Positions 20,520-29,302 of a stretch of DNA of 64,000 nt are shown one piece after another. Source of the stretch: Pseudomonas segetis (GTDB lineage Bacteria; Pseudomonadota; Gammaproteobacteria; Pseudomonadales; Pseudomonadaceae). The stretch covers positions 124,001-188,000 of the forward strand of contig NZ_FZOG01000002.1 of NCBI RefSeq assembly GCF_900188155.1, in the 5' to 3' direction. Below the pieces are notes generated by a model. That model ran no database searches. It worked only from the letters and a program-made list of their open reading frames with translations, and had not been told where the DNA came from. Position 1 is the stretch's first letter, and each line of letters begins with the position of its first letter. The position numbers and the translations under genes are program-made.

Positions 20520-21146
20520 ATGTCTACGGCAATCCTTGATTCTCAACACGGCGTCAGCCAAGCCCATGATCATGACCATGATCATGACAGCGGTGACATG
20601 ACGGTATTTGGCTTCTGGCTGTACCTGATGACCGACTGCATCCTGTTCGCCAGCGTGTTCGCCACTTATGCGGTACTGGTTAACCACACCGCTGGCGGTC
20701 CCAGCGGCAAGGACATCTTCGAACTGCCTTATGTACTGGTCGAAACCGCCTTGCTGCTGGTCAGCAGTTGCACCTACGGCATGGCCATGCTGGCTGCCCA
20801 CAAAGCAGACAAGGGCAAGACCATTGCCTGGCTGTTCCTGACCTTCCTCTGTGGCCTTGGCTTTATTGGCATGGAGATCAACGAGTTCCATCACCTGATC
20901 ATGGAAGGCTTCGGACCAAACCGCAGTGCATTCCTGTCCTCGTTCTTCACCCTGGTTGGCATGCACGGTCTGCACGTAACCGCGGGCCTGGTGTGGATGG
21001 TGGTCATGATGGCGCAGGTTTACAGCCGTGGCCTGACGCCGCAGAACACCACCCGATTGTCGTGCCTGAGCCTGTTCTGGCACTTCCTCGATATCGTCTG
21101 GATCTGCGTCTTCACCGTTGTCTACCTGATGGGAGTTGCCCAATGA
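20520..21146 (+). CDS. cyoC: Cytochrome bo3 ubiquinol oxidase subunit III
   Basis: The 208-residue integral membrane subunit has five hydrophobic spans and the conserved [19 protein letters not shown] and [21 protein letters not shown] ends. The N-terminus carries an alternating His/Asp stretch ([11 protein letters not shown], residues 17-27), a potential metal-binding tail, more marked than in the E. coli protein. The stop overlaps the cyoD start (ATGA). Subunit III stabilises the oxidase core in the inner membrane. Confidence 0.95.
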   Translation: MSTAILDSQHGVSQAHDHDHDHDSGDMTVFGFWLYLMTDCILFASVFATYAVLVNHTAGGPSGKDIFELPYVLVETALLLVSSCTYGMAMLAAHKADKGKTIAWLFLTFLCGLGFIGMEINEFHHLIMEGFGPNRSAFLSSFFTLVGMHGLHVTAGLVWMVVMMAQVYSRGLTPQNTTRLSCLSLFWHFLDIVWICVFTVVYLMGVAQ

Positions 21147-21481
21147 GCCACGCACATGCACAGAGCCATGCCGGTGAAAGCCACGGCAGCGTGCGGTCCT
21201 ACGCAATCGGCTTCATTCTCTCGGTAATTCTCACGGCGATTCCGTTCGCCATGGTCATGAGTGGGCATTTCTCGCGCAACGTCGCACTGACCTCGATGGT
21301 CGTGCTGGGGGTGGTCCAGATTCTGGTGCACCTGGTTTGCTTCCTGCACATGAACACATCCTCGGAAGGCCGCTGGAACCTGCTGGCCTTTCTGTTCACT
21401 GTGCTGATCATCGTGATGCTGGTTGGGCTGGCGATCTGGATCATGGTCAATGCCGACCAACTGATGATGCCCTGGATGTGA
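21143..21481 (+). CDS. cyoD: Cytochrome bo3 ubiquinol oxidase subunit IV
   Basis: The 112-residue small subunit has three transmembrane helices and the family motif [21 protein letters not shown]. The start is the ATG overlapping the cyoC stop; the frame is open much further upstream, but that sequence lies over cyoC in another frame. The N-terminal 20 residues are His/Ser-rich, like the CyoC tail. CyoD assists assembly of the CuB site in subunit I. The gene ends two bases before cyoE. Confidence 0.94.
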   Translation: MSHAHAQSHAGESHGSVRSYAIGFILSVILTAIPFAMVMSGHFSRNVALTSMVVLGVVQILVHLVCFLHMNTSSEGRWNLLAFLFTVLIIVMLVGLAIWIMVNADQLMMPWM

Positions 21482-21483
21482 CC

Positions 21484-22371
21484 ATGAAGTTCAAACGCTA
21501 TCTCCTGATCACCAAGCCCGGGATTATCTTCGGCAATCTGATTGCCGTTGCGGGCGGCTATTTTCTGGCGGCGCAAGGTCACATCGACCTGATGTTGTTG
21601 CTGTCCACCGTGATCGGCCTGTCGCTGGTGGTGGCCAGCGGATGCGTACTGAACAACTGCATTGATCGCGACATCGACCAGCACATGGAACGCACCCGCG
21701 ACCGCGTGCTGGTCACCGGCAAGATCTCGCTCAAGGCAGCGCTGGCCCACGGGCTGGTACTCGGCATCGCCGGGTTCAGCCTGCTGTGGTTCGAAACTAC
21801 CGGATTGGCGACGGTCTTGGCGGCTGTCGGCTATGTGGTCTATGTGGGTTTCTACAGCCTGTGGCTCAAGCGCAGCTCGGAGTACGGCACCCTGGTCGGC
21901 AGTTTGTCCGGGGCCATGCCGCCGGTAGTGGGCTACTGTGCGGTCACCGGTCAATTCGATACCGGTGCGGCTGTGTTGCTGCTGATCTTCTGCCTGTGGC
22001 AGATGCCGCATTCCTATGCCATCGCGATATTTCGCCTGAACGATTACAAGGCAGCAGGCATCCCGGTGTTGCCAGTCAAGCGCGGGATCAACGCCACTAA
22101 ACTGCAGATCGTGCTGTATATCCTGGCATTCAGTGGCGCCTCGCTCCTGCTCAACCTGACTGGCTTTGCAGGCTACGGTTATCTGCTGATCGCCCTGCTG
22201 GTCAGTGCCTGGTGGCTGGTAATCGCCCTTTCCGGCTATCGCGCCGTGGATGATCGCCTGTGGGCACGCAAGTTGTTCGCCTTCTCCATCGTTGCCATCA
22301 GCGCCTTGAGCCTGATGATGTCGATCGACTTTCAAGTTGTGCCAGGCACCAGCCTTGTAGCCCTGCTGTAA
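21484..22371 (+). CDS. cyoE: Protoheme IX farnesyltransferase (heme O synthase)
   Basis: The 295-residue UbiA-superfamily prenyltransferase transfers a farnesyl group to heme b, making the heme o needed by CyoB. It has many membrane spans and the two aspartate-rich regions: [19 protein letters not shown] (about residues 58-76) and the second, [13 protein letters not shown]. The ATG at 21484 gives the standard [18 protein letters not shown] start; the frame is open further upstream over cyoD. It closes the cyo operon and is followed by a strong terminator. Confidence 0.96.
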   Translation: MKFKRYLLITKPGIIFGNLIAVAGGYFLAAQGHIDLMLLLSTVIGLSLVVASGCVLNNCIDRDIDQHMERTRDRVLVTGKISLKAALAHGLVLGIAGFSLLWFETTGLATVLAAVGYVVYVGFYSLWLKRSSEYGTLVGSLSGAMPPVVGYCAVTGQFDTGAAVLLLIFCLWQMPHSYAIAIFRLNDYKAAGIPVLPVKRGINATKLQIVLYILAFSGASLLLNLTGFAGYGYLLIALLVSAWWLVIALSGYRAVDDRLWARKLFAFSIVAISALSLMMSIDFQVVPGTSLVALL

Positions 22372-22390
22372 GTATTAACATCCTCCCTTT

Positions 22391-22417
22391 GTCCCGCTCT
22401 ATGCGGGACTTTTTTTC
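22391..22417 (+). terminator. Terminator of the cyo operon
   Basis: GTCCCGC / GCGGGAC stem with a TCTAT loop followed by seven T, 20 bases after the cyoE stop: a canonical Rho-independent terminator. Confidence 0.92.
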
Positions 22418-22420
22418 AGC

Positions 22421-22453
22421 AAAAAAAATCCCACCGCAAAGGGTGGGATTTTT
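22421..22453 (-). terminator. Terminator of fpr
   Basis: AAAAATCCCACC / GGTGGGATTTTT stem with a six-base loop, followed on the minus strand by a U-run from the A-tract at 22421-22428. It lies just after the fpr stop and faces the cyo terminator. Confidence 0.9.
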
Positions 22454-22466
22454 CATGGCCAATAAC

Positions 22467-23246
22467 CTACTTCTCGACGAATGCCCGCTCGATCAAGTAG
22501 TCGCCCGGCTCGCCCATGCGTGCAGACACTTTCAGGCCGAAGCCGTCGAGCACTTCACTGGTTTCATCCAGCATGCTCGGGCTGCCGCAAATCATTGCGC
22601 GGTCGTCCTGTGCGTTGATTGGTGGTAGGCCAATATCGCGGAACAACTTACCGCTGCGCATCAAGTCAGTCAGGCGCCCCTGATTCTCGAACTCTTCGCG
22701 GGTCACGGTTGGGTAGTAGATCAGCTTCTCTTTCAGCGCCTCACCGAAGTATTCGTTCTTCGGCAAGTGCTCGGTGATGAACTCGCGGTACGCCACCTCG
22801 TTGACATAACGGACACCGTGAACCAGCACCACCTTCTCGTAGCGCTCGTAGGTTTCAGGGTCCTGGATTACGCTCATAAATGGCGCCAGGCCAGTACCGG
22901 TGCTCAATAGGTACAAATGCTTGCCTGGCAGCAGGTCATCAAGAATCAAGGTCCCGGTTGGCTTGCGGCTGACCATCAACTCATCACCCGGCTTGAGGTG
23001 TTGCAGTTGCGAAGTCAGAGGGCCGTCCTGCACCTTGATGCTGAAGAATTCCAGGTGCTCTTCGTAATTCGGGCTGGCGATGGAGTAAGCGCGCATCAGC
23101 GGGCGACCAGTGTCCTGCTGCAAACCAATCATTACAAACTGACCATTTTCAAAACGCAGCCCAGCGTTACGGGTGGTCTTGAAGCTGAACAGCGTGTCAT
23201 TCCAATGGTGGACGCTGAGCACACGCTCGACGTTCAAGTTGCTCAT
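22467..23246 (-). CDS. fpr: Ferredoxin-NADP+ reductase
   Basis: The 259-residue flavoprotein moves electrons between NADPH and ferredoxin or flavodoxin. The FAD-binding motif RAYSIASP (about residues 51-58), the ribityl/phosphate region, the NADP-binding LLSTGTGLAPFMSVI and the C-terminal MGEPGDYLIERAFVEK, ending in an aliphatic/charged tail rather than an aromatic one, are typical of the Pseudomonas/Azotobacter subclass. The ATG at 23246 gives the known length and follows GAGGAT; an in-frame upstream start is unlikely. It is divergent from finR, as in P. putida, where FinR induces fpr under superoxide stress. Confidence 0.95.
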   Translation of the reverse strand: MSNLNVERVLSVHHWNDTLFSFKTTRNAGLRFENGQFVMIGLQQDTGRPLMRAYSIASPNYEEHLEFFSIKVQDGPLTSQLQHLKPGDELMVSRKPTGTLILDDLLPGKHLYLLSTGTGLAPFMSVIQDPETYERYEKVVLVHGVRYVNEVAYREFITEHLPKNEYFGEALKEKLIYYPTVTREEFENQGRLTDLMRSGKLFRDIGLPPINAQDDRAMICGSPSMLDETSEVLDGFGLKVSARMGEPGDYLIERAFVEK

Positions 23247-23271
23247 GCAGGTATCCTCACTAAAGTACGCG

Positions 23272-23284
23272 ACCCACTGTGGGT
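23272..23284. promoter_or_regulatory. Palindrome in the fpr/finR intergenic region
   Basis: ACCCAC-T-GTGGGT is a perfect inverted repeat 26-38 bases before the fpr ATG. It could be a regulator site or a leader hairpin in the fpr message. The AT-rich part next to finR (23315-23361) holds the likely divergent promoters. Confidence 0.35.
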
Positions 23285-23361
23285 AATTGCGCTGCATTCT
23301 AGAGGGGCGCAGAATATCTGTTAAGTGAATTATTAAGATATAGGTTATCGGTTATATAGAT

Positions 23362-24288
23362 ATGCGATTTACTCTCAGACAACTTCAAGTATTTGTGGCC
23401 GTCGCCCAGCAAGAAAGCGTGTCTCGTGCGGCCGAATCCCTGGCGCTGTCGCAGTCGGCCACCAGCACCTCGGTGACCGAGCTCGAGCGGCAAACCGATT
23501 GCCAGCTATTTGATCGCGCGGGCAAGCGCCTGACCCTAAATGCACTGGGCCATCAATTGTTACCCCAGGCGGTTGCCCTGATCGACCAAACCAAAGAGAT
23601 TGAGCGCCTGCTGGCTGGCAAAAGCGGCTTTGGCACCCTGAATGTGGGGGCCACCCTCACGGTTGGCAATTACCTGGCAACATTATTGATCGGCAACTTC
23701 ATGCAGTTGCATCCCGAATGCCGGGTCAAGCTCCAGGTTCACAACACCGCACATGTGGTGCAGCAAGTGGCTCATTACGAGATGGACCTGGGCTTGATCG
23801 AGGGCGATTGCCAGCATCCGGACATTGAAGTGCAACCCTGGGTGGAGGATGAACTGGTGGTCTTTTGTGCACCGCAACATCCACTGGCCCGATACAAAGT
23901 TGCCAGCGTTGAGGCACTTAACCAGGAAGCCTGGATTCTTCGTGAACAAGGTTCCGGCACGCGCCTGACCTTCGACCAAGCCATGCGCCATCACCCCAAC
24001 CCGCTGAACATACGCCTGGAGCTTGAACACACCGAAGCCATTAAACGAGCGGTTGAGTCAGGCCTGGGCATTGGCTGCATCTCGCGCCTGGCTTTGCGCG
24101 ATGCCTTTCGCCGCGGCAGCCTGGTCCCCATTGAAACCCCGGATCTCGACCTGCGGCGACAGTTCTACTTCATCTGGCACCAACAAAAGTATCAAACGGC
24201 GGCAATGCGTGCTTTTCTCGAGCTGTGCCAGACTCTGACGGCTGGTGTAAGGCGCAGTGATGAAATCGTACTGCCAACCATTGCCTGA
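23362..24288 (+). CDS. finR: LysR-family regulator FinR
   Basis: The 308-residue LysR-type regulator has an N-terminal winged helix (FTLRQLQVFVAVAQQESVSRAAESLALSQSATSTSVTELERQ, about residues 3-45) and a two-lobed effector domain. Its position divergent from fpr, with a 115-base shared promoter region, matches the FinR gene of P. putida, reported to be needed for induction of fpr by superoxide generators and low iron-sulfur status. The identification rests on synteny plus family. Confidence 0.85.
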   Translation: MRFTLRQLQVFVAVAQQESVSRAAESLALSQSATSTSVTELERQTDCQLFDRAGKRLTLNALGHQLLPQAVALIDQTKEIERLLAGKSGFGTLNVGATLTVGNYLATLLIGNFMQLHPECRVKLQVHNTAHVVQQVAHYEMDLGLIEGDCQHPDIEVQPWVEDELVVFCAPQHPLARYKVASVEALNQEAWILREQGSGTRLTFDQAMRHHPNPLNIRLELEHTEAIKRAVESGLGIGCISRLALRDAFRRGSLVPIETPDLDLRRQFYFIWHQQKYQTAAMRAFLELCQTLTAGVRRSDEIVLPTIA

Positions 24289-24311
24289 GCCTCGCCATCG
24301 ACCGATGCCCG

Positions 24312-24325
24312 GCGCAGGCCTGCGC
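24312..24325. repeat. Perfect palindrome downstream of finR
   Basis: GCGCAGGCCTGCGC is self-complementary and lies between the convergent ends of finR and dgkA (42-base gap). It has no T-run and may act as a weak boundary element. Confidence 0.3.
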
Positions 24326-24330
24326 ACCAG

Positions 24331-24696
24331 CTAGCCGAAAAGGATCACCAGCCAGACACTCGCAATCAGGCAAAGCGAAACAAACTGAGCGGCACTGCCC
24401 ATGTCCTTGGCGTTCTTTGACAGCGGATGCAAATCCAGGGAAATACGATCAATCGCCGCTTCAACCGCAGAGTTGAGTAACTCGACAATCAGCGCCAGCA
24501 GGCACACCGCGATCATGACGGCGCGCTCGCCCTTGCTCACATCAAACACAAATGCCAGTGGAATCAACACCACATTGAGCAGCACCAATTGGCGAAATGC
24601 AGCTTCGCCCCTATAGGCGGCGCGCAAGCCATCGAACGAATACCCCGTGGCATTGAGGATACGCTTGAGGCCTGTCTGGCCCTTGAATGGAGACAT
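24331..24696 (-). CDS. dgkA: Diacylglycerol kinase
   Basis: The 121-residue membrane kinase phosphorylates diacylglycerol for recycling into phospholipids. It has three transmembrane helices and the catalytic motif IVELLNSAVEAAIDRIS (about residues 70-86), with the Glu and Asn residues essential in the E. coli enzyme. The N-terminal FKGQTGLKRILNATGYSFDGL amphipathic region is typical. It lies downstream of erdR on the same strand with a 116-base gap, the same pairing as PA3603-PA3604 in P. aeruginosa. Confidence 0.94.
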   Translation of the reverse strand: MSPFKGQTGLKRILNATGYSFDGLRAAYRGEAAFRQLVLLNVVLIPLAFVFDVSKGERAVMIAVCLLALIVELLNSAVEAAIDRISLDLHPLSKNAKDMGSAAQFVSLCLIASVWLVILFG

Positions 24697-24812
24697 AATC
24701 TAACAACCACTAACGGAAAAGGTCGGCAGGCTACGCTAATACGCTGCTTGAGACCTGACTTTTTTACACCAGGCGCAGGTCTTCAGCCATGCCACTGAAG
24801 GCACCAATCACC

Positions 24813-25472
24813 TCAAACCGTCGTCGCGCTTGGAATACTCTCAAGTTGTTGCAGCAATAGCGCCGCTTGCGTGCGCGTACGCACACCCAGCTTGCGAAAT
24901 ATCGCGGTGACATGTGCCTTCACCGTTGCCTCTGAAACACCTAGCTCATAGGCGATCTGTTTGTTAAGCAGCCCTTCGCAAACCATGGTCAAGACCCGAA
25001 ACTGCTGCGGCGTCAAACTGGCAAGCCCGGCACTTGCAGCCTTGGCTTCAGCCGATACAGCTTGCACATCAGCGCTGATTTCTGGCCACCAGGTATCACC
25101 CTCCAGAACCTGACGAACGGCTTGCTGGATGGTTTCCAACGAACTCGACTTGGGAATGAAGCCACTGGCCCCGAATTCCTTCGAGCGCAACACAATCGCA
25201 GACTCTTCCTGTGCGGAAATCATCACCACCGGTATCTGTGGATATTGCCCACGCAGCAATACCAGCCCGGAAAAGCCATAGGCCCCAGGCATATTCAGAT
25301 CGAGCAAAACCAGATCCCAATCCGGTTTCTCAGCCAAACGGCTTTCCAGCTCGGCAATGCTTGCTGCCTCTACCAGCCGCACACCCGGCCCTAAACCCTG
25401 GGTCAACGCTTGCTGCAATGCACTGCGAAACAATGGATGGTCATCAGCGATCAGGATTTCGTAAACAGCCAT
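24813..25472 (-). CDS. erdR: NarL/LuxR-type response regulator ErdR (CrbR)
   Basis: The 219-residue response regulator has a receiver domain (about residues 4-125; phosphoacceptor Asp in LVLLDLNMPG, Asp-Asp in IADDHPLF, Lys in PKSSS) and a C-terminal LuxR helix-turn-helix (about 148-210, LTPQQFRVLTMVCEGLLNKQIAYELGVSEATVKAHV). Synteny with dgkA and high similarity identify it as the PA3604-type ErdR/CrbR, the partner of the sensor MxtR/CrbS that activates acetyl-CoA synthetase expression; the sensor gene is not in this window. The leader contains a perfect Hfq/Crc-type motif next to the start. Confidence 0.88.
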   Translation of the reverse strand: MAVYEILIADDHPLFRSALQQALTQGLGPGVRLVEAASIAELESRLAEKPDWDLVLLDLNMPGAYGFSGLVLLRGQYPQIPVVMISAQEESAIVLRSKEFGASGFIPKSSSLETIQQAVRQVLEGDTWWPEISADVQAVSAEAKAASAGLASLTPQQFRVLTMVCEGLLNKQIAYELGVSEATVKAHVTAIFRKLGVRTRTQAALLLQQLESIPSATTV

Positions 25473-25483
25473 GGCAGATCCCG

Positions 25484-25491
25484 TTATTGTT
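25484..25491 (-). promoter_or_regulatory. Perfect Hfq/Crc-type motif (AACAATAA) before erdR
   Basis: Read on the minus strand, AACAATAA matches AANAANAA and ends 11 bases before the ATG, where a Shine-Dalgarno would be. It would place control of acetate utilisation under carbon catabolite repression. Similar to the gltS leader. Confidence 0.5.
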
Positions 25492-25660
25492 ATGAGGGCG
25501 ACATAAGAGCGCTTGTTAACTCAACACTTTAGCAACCCATACACTAGGCGCGAGCCTCAAATGCGCCTGAGGCGGCGCCCAGCATGCCCAGCGAAGCCGG
25601 GGTGGTCAAGCGCAATACTTTCCGGCAAAGTCTGCGGCCTTCTAATCCGTGAGTTTTTTT

Positions 25661-26563
25661 ATGCGAAGCCAAGCCCTGCGCGCCGATCTTTTGATGCTAG
25701 TCACAGCCATGATCTGGGGCTCCGCATTTGTTGCACAACGTTTAGGCATGGACTCGATCGGGCCCTTTCTCTACAGCGGCCTGCGCTTTTCCCTGGCGGC
25801 AGTCGTGCTGCTGGCCATACTCCCGCTCCTCAGCCGCAACAAAGCCGAAAGCAAGCCAGCAGTGGATAAAAGCCTATTGTCCGGCGGCGCGATCATGGGA
25901 TTGGCACTGGCGGTCGGGATCAATCTACAGCAAGTCGGCCTGCTGTTCACCAGCGTCACTAACTCGGGTTTCATCACCGGTCTTTACGTCATTATCGTGC
26001 CCATACTCGGCCTGTTCATTGGTCAACGCAGCGGCATGGGTATCTGGCTAGGCGCCAGCCTGGCCGTTGTCGGCATGTTTCTGCTGAGTGTGGGCGAAGG
26101 TTTTACGGTCGCATCCGGAGACTGGCTACAACTGGCTGGTGCGTTCGTCTGGGGGCTGCATGTATTGCTGGTCGGTTTCTTTGCGACCCGCCATGACCCG
26201 CTGCGCCTGGCGATCATTCAATTTATCACCTGCGCGGCAATCAGCATGATCCTGGCGCTGATATTCGAACCATTTGCGCTGGACGCCATCATCGCGGCGG
26301 CCCCGGCGATCATCTACGGCGGCATATTCGGTGTCGCCATTGGCTTCACCCTGCAAGTGGTTGCACAGAAACATGCTATTGCCTCCCACGCGGCAATCAT
26401 TCTTTCACTGGAAGCTGTGTTCGCTGCGATTGCAGGTGCCATCCTGCTCAACGAAACGCTCCATCTACGTGGCTACATCGGTTGCACACTGATGTTTGCC
26501 GGCATGCTCCTGGCGCAACTCTGGCCCCAAAAACCGAAGCCAGGCACTGCAAACGAAGGTTAA
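25661..26563 (+). CDS. EamA/DMT-superfamily transporter
   Basis: The 300-residue membrane protein has ten hydrophobic segments arranged as two EamA repeats (about residues 10-140 and 150-285). Hallmarks are LLMLVTAMIWGSAFVAQRLGMDSIGPF near the N-terminus and the second-repeat end HAIASHAAIILSLEAVFAAIAGAILLNETL. Such transporters export metabolites or drugs; the substrate cannot be read from sequence. ATG 25661 is preferred; an in-frame GTG four codons upstream is possible. It is divergent from erdR. Confidence 0.85.
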   Translation: MRSQALRADLLMLVTAMIWGSAFVAQRLGMDSIGPFLYSGLRFSLAAVVLLAILPLLSRNKAESKPAVDKSLLSGGAIMGLALAVGINLQQVGLLFTSVTNSGFITGLYVIIVPILGLFIGQRSGMGIWLGASLAVVGMFLLSVGEGFTVASGDWLQLAGAFVWGLHVLLVGFFATRHDPLRLAIIQFITCAAISMILALIFEPFALDAIIAAAPAIIYGGIFGVAIGFTLQVVAQKHAIASHAAIILSLEAVFAAIAGAILLNETLHLRGYIGCTLMFAGMLLAQLWPQKPKPGTANEG

Positions 26564-26578
26564 GGGCAAACTAAGACC

Positions 26579-26604
26579 AGCCGTCAAACAATCGATTGAC
26601 GGCT
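26579..26604. terminator. Inverted repeat between the DMT transporter and tapT
   Basis: AGCCGTCAA / TTGACGGCT, perfect 9-base arms with an 8-base loop, lies between convergent gene ends (16 bases after one stop, 7 before the other). It lacks T-runs but may stop or insulate both transcripts. Confidence 0.45.
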
Positions 26605-26610
26605 GCAATG

Positions 26611-27324
26611 CTATTCCAGAAACGGCTGCAACCTGCGGTGCACTGGGTCGGCCAGGTCAACAGCGCGCGGCGCCTTGGCCGCCAGGTAATGTTGGCTGAA
26701 CACGTCGAAATAGGCATTCAGGCCGTCGGCGGCGCGCTGGTCACCAGCCAGTTCAAGACACAAGGCCGCGACTTCGGCAGTACAGAGTTGTTCGTTACGG
26801 GTAGAACGGCGCAGGTGATAACGCGACAGGCGTTCCGGTGACAGGCTCAGCACCGGCAGGTTATCCAGATAAGGGCTCTTGCGGAACATTTTGCGCGCCT
26901 CGGTCCAGGTCGCATCAAGCAGCACGAACAACGGCCGCTTGCCTGGCGCTACATCAACCTGGCTGACGACCCGCTCAGGTGCAACGTACTCCCCCGGAAA
27001 GACAAGATATGGCTGCCACTGTGGATCATTGAGCAACGCAGGCAGGGCCGGATCAACTTCGGTCCGTAGCCAACCGAAAGCACTGGTTTGAGCAACTACG
27101 TCCGCGATAAGCCAGCCAGTATTACTCGGCTTAAGCACTTCCACGTCATGCATGATCAGGCACATGGCCGATTGCGTATCTATGCGTGGACGCCAGGCGC
27201 ACAAACAATGGCTCTGGGCAATTCTGCATTGATCACAGCGCACGGCCTTGCAGCCCCTTGCCAGAAAGGGTTTTTCACTGCGCGCCAGACGCTTGTCTCG
27301 CAAACGCGCGACTGCATGGCTCAT
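26611..27324 (-). CDS. tapT: tRNA-uridine aminocarboxypropyltransferase (DTW domain)
   Basis: The 237-residue DTW-domain protein (YfiP/TapT type) forms acp3U47 in tRNA with S-adenosylmethionine as donor. A Cys-rich zinc-knuckle-like segment CDQCRIAQSHCLC (about residues 30-42) is followed by the domain core, with MHDVEVLKPSNTG and the name-giving DATW (LLDATWTEARKMFR, about 136-149). The C-terminal S.FCTAE-like block is present as NEQLCTAEVAALCL. The start ATG follows GGTC; alternatives within the first ten codons are possible. Confidence 0.85.
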   Translation of the reverse strand: MSHAVARLRDKRLARSEKPFLARGCKAVRCDQCRIAQSHCLCAWRPRIDTQSAMCLIMHDVEVLKPSNTGWLIADVVAQTSAFGWLRTEVDPALPALLNDPQWQPYLVFPGEYVAPERVVSQVDVAPGKRPLFVLLDATWTEARKMFRKSPYLDNLPVLSLSPERLSRYHLRRSTRNEQLCTAEVAALCLELAGDQRAADGLNAYFDVFSQHYLAAKAPRAVDLADPVHRRLQPFLE

Positions 27325-27548
27325 GGGCGCGGACCACGGTAAGAAAAGCTTGGCATATTCAGTCCTGGATTAATCGGCGCGCAGTCTAGCAAAGCCCGGC
27401 AAATCTGGCTTGTTTGAACGATTCAAGTCATCTTCAAACAAGGCTGGGCGAGTAATTTTTGTGCTTCCCCAAGGTACAACCCTGGCTTTGAGCGTTATCA
27501 TAGCCACCAGCTGAACCTCTGCGGGTGCTTACCTGTCGAAGGATTGAA

Positions 27549-27965
27549 ATGACTGTGGAGACTTGGATGTTACGCCTAACCGCTCTTACCCTGGCCCTGA
27601 GCCTACCCTTTGCCGCCCATGCTTCCTCGCTGAAAGAATACGAGCTGGCCAAGATGCTGCAAAGCGTCGCCCAGCAAAGTAGCGTTGGCACGCCCCGCGC
27701 CATCAACGCCGATATTCTCGACCAGGGCTACACGGTCGAAGGCCACACCCTGGTCAACCACCTCAGTGTGCAGCCACGGCATGCGGCGCAAATGCGCAAC
27801 AACCTCGACGCTGTACGCGCCCAACTGGGCAAAAGCGTATGCAACAATGGCGGCTTCCATAAGTTGCTCAGCGAAGGCGCCGAATTGCGCTATGAATTTA
27901 CGGAATACAAGACCAACAGGCCTATTGTTCGCGAGACGTTCGACAAGGCCGATTGCGGCCTGTAA
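27549..27965 (+). CDS. Small exported protein of the PA3611 quorum-sensing-regulated family
   Basis: The 138-residue protein has a signal peptide (MLRLTALTLALSLPFAAHASS from the second Met, cleavage after AHA) and a compact secreted or periplasmic domain with two cysteines (SVCNNGGF and KADCGL) likely to form a disulphide. It resembles P. aeruginosa PA3611, a structurally known protein annotated as a quorum-sensing-regulated virulence factor, and it sits in the same neighbourhood (dgkA, erdR upstream; recX/recA downstream). The activity is unknown. ATG 27549 or the Met six codons later could start; the latter gives a cleaner signal peptide. A GC-rich hairpin (27997-28017) follows. Confidence 0.72.
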   Translation: MTVETWMLRLTALTLALSLPFAAHASSLKEYELAKMLQSVAQQSSVGTPRAINADILDQGYTVEGHTLVNHLSVQPRHAAQMRNNLDAVRAQLGKSVCNNGGFHKLLSEGAELRYEFTEYKTNRPIVRETFDKADCGL

Positions 27966-28218
27966 GCCCGCTCGATAATGCTGCGCAGTTGATACCGGGC
28001 CGCCCCTGCTGCGGCCCCGCAAGCATAAGCAAATACCCATGTGCTGCAACCCATCACCTGATCGTTTTTTAATGGCTATCGACTTGCTGGTGCTCGCCGC
28101 TTTTTCAGAGGCCCTTGATCGCGAAGACGACAGTTGATCAAGCACCCCTCGAGCGCAGCAGCACTGGATCGTTGCACAGCCTATTATTATTGGCATGGAC
28201 GGGCCAAGGAGACACAGC

Positions 28219-29295
28219 ATGCCTTACGACGCCGATGACTATCTAGCCCGGCACTTTCAAGCCAGTGGTATTGATCTACGCAGTAAAGTTGATGAACTCA
28301 CGTCGCTGATCGCCCCCGCCAACAGCCCCAACATCGAGCTGTACCGGGAGATGCTGATCACCGTTATTCGCATGGGCCAGGCAGACCGTAATCGCTGGGA
28401 TGCCAAGATAATGCTGCAGACCCTACGTGAGATGGAGCATGCCTTTTGCGTGCTTGAACAGTTCAAACGTCGGCGCAAAGTCACGGTCTTCGGTTCGGCA
28501 CGTACCCCGGTCGACCACCCGATTTACCAACTGGGCCGTGAGCTCGGGGCCCAACTTGCCCGCCACGACCTGATGGTCGTGACCGGCGCTGGCGGCGGCA
28601 TCATGGCAGCGGCGCACGAAGGTGCGGGGCTCGACAATAGCCTGGGCTTCAATATCACCCTGCCCTTCGAGCAAAGCGCCAATGCCACTGTAAGCGGCTC
28701 GAGCCATCTTCTGTCCTTCCACTTTTTCTTTTTGCGCAAACTGTTCTTCGTCAAGGAAGCCGACGCGCTTGTACTTTGCCCCGGTGGTTTTGGCACATTG
28801 GATGAGGCCATCGAAGTGCTGACCCTGATACAAACCGGCAAAAGCCCGCTGGTACCAGTGGTGCTGCTTGATCAGCCAGGTGGCAGCTTCTGGTCAGAAG
28901 CCTTGCAGTTCATCGAGCGGCAACTCAAGGACAGCGGCTACATCCTTGCCAGCGACCTGAACTTGATGACCCTGGTCTACAGCGCCGATGATGCCGTTAC
29001 GCAAATTACCCGGTTTTACAGCAACTACAATTCCAGCCGCTGGCTGAACAGGCAGTTCATCATTCGCCTCAATCACTCGCTCAATGCCCAAGCGCTGACA
29101 GCAATACGCAGCACATTTGCAGACATCTGCAAGGCCGATGATTTCCAACTACAGGACAAGGCGAAGGACGGCCAGGATACACCCGAGCTGGCACATCTGC
29201 CGCGCTTGACCTTCAGTTTTAACGGACGCAACCACGGACGGCTGCGCGAGTTGCTTGATTTCATCAACCTGCGTGAAAACTGGCTAAGCGCGTGA
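28219..29295 (+). CDS. LOG-family protein (nucleotide 5'-monophosphate phosphoribohydrolase-like)
   Basis: The 358-residue protein has a LOG core at about residues 88-255: VTVFGSARTPVDHPIY, the GAGGGIMAAAHEGAGLDN loop, and PGGFGTLDEAIEVL, the PGGxGTxxE nucleotide/catalytic motif of cytokinin-activating LOG and related phosphoribohydrolases. It carries an N-terminal helical extension of about 85 residues and a C-terminal one of about 100 with no recognised domain, making it about twice the length of a minimal LOG protein. The ATG at 28219 follows a GGAGAC Shine-Dalgarno. In bacteria LOG-type enzymes clear nucleotide monophosphates; the substrate here is not known. Confidence 0.82.
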   Translation: MPYDADDYLARHFQASGIDLRSKVDELTSLIAPANSPNIELYREMLITVIRMGQADRNRWDAKIMLQTLREMEHAFCVLEQFKRRRKVTVFGSARTPVDHPIYQLGRELGAQLARHDLMVVTGAGGGIMAAAHEGAGLDNSLGFNITLPFEQSANATVSGSSHLLSFHFFFLRKLFFVKEADALVLCPGGFGTLDEAIEVLTLIQTGKSPLVPVVLLDQPGGSFWSEALQFIERQLKDSGYILASDLNLMTLVYSADDAVTQITRFYSNYNSSRWLNRQFIIRLNHSLNAQALTAIRSTFADICKADDFQLQDKAKDGQDTPELAHLPRLTFSFNGRNHGRLRELLDFINLRENWLSA

Positions 29296-29302
29296 CCGAC
29301 AA

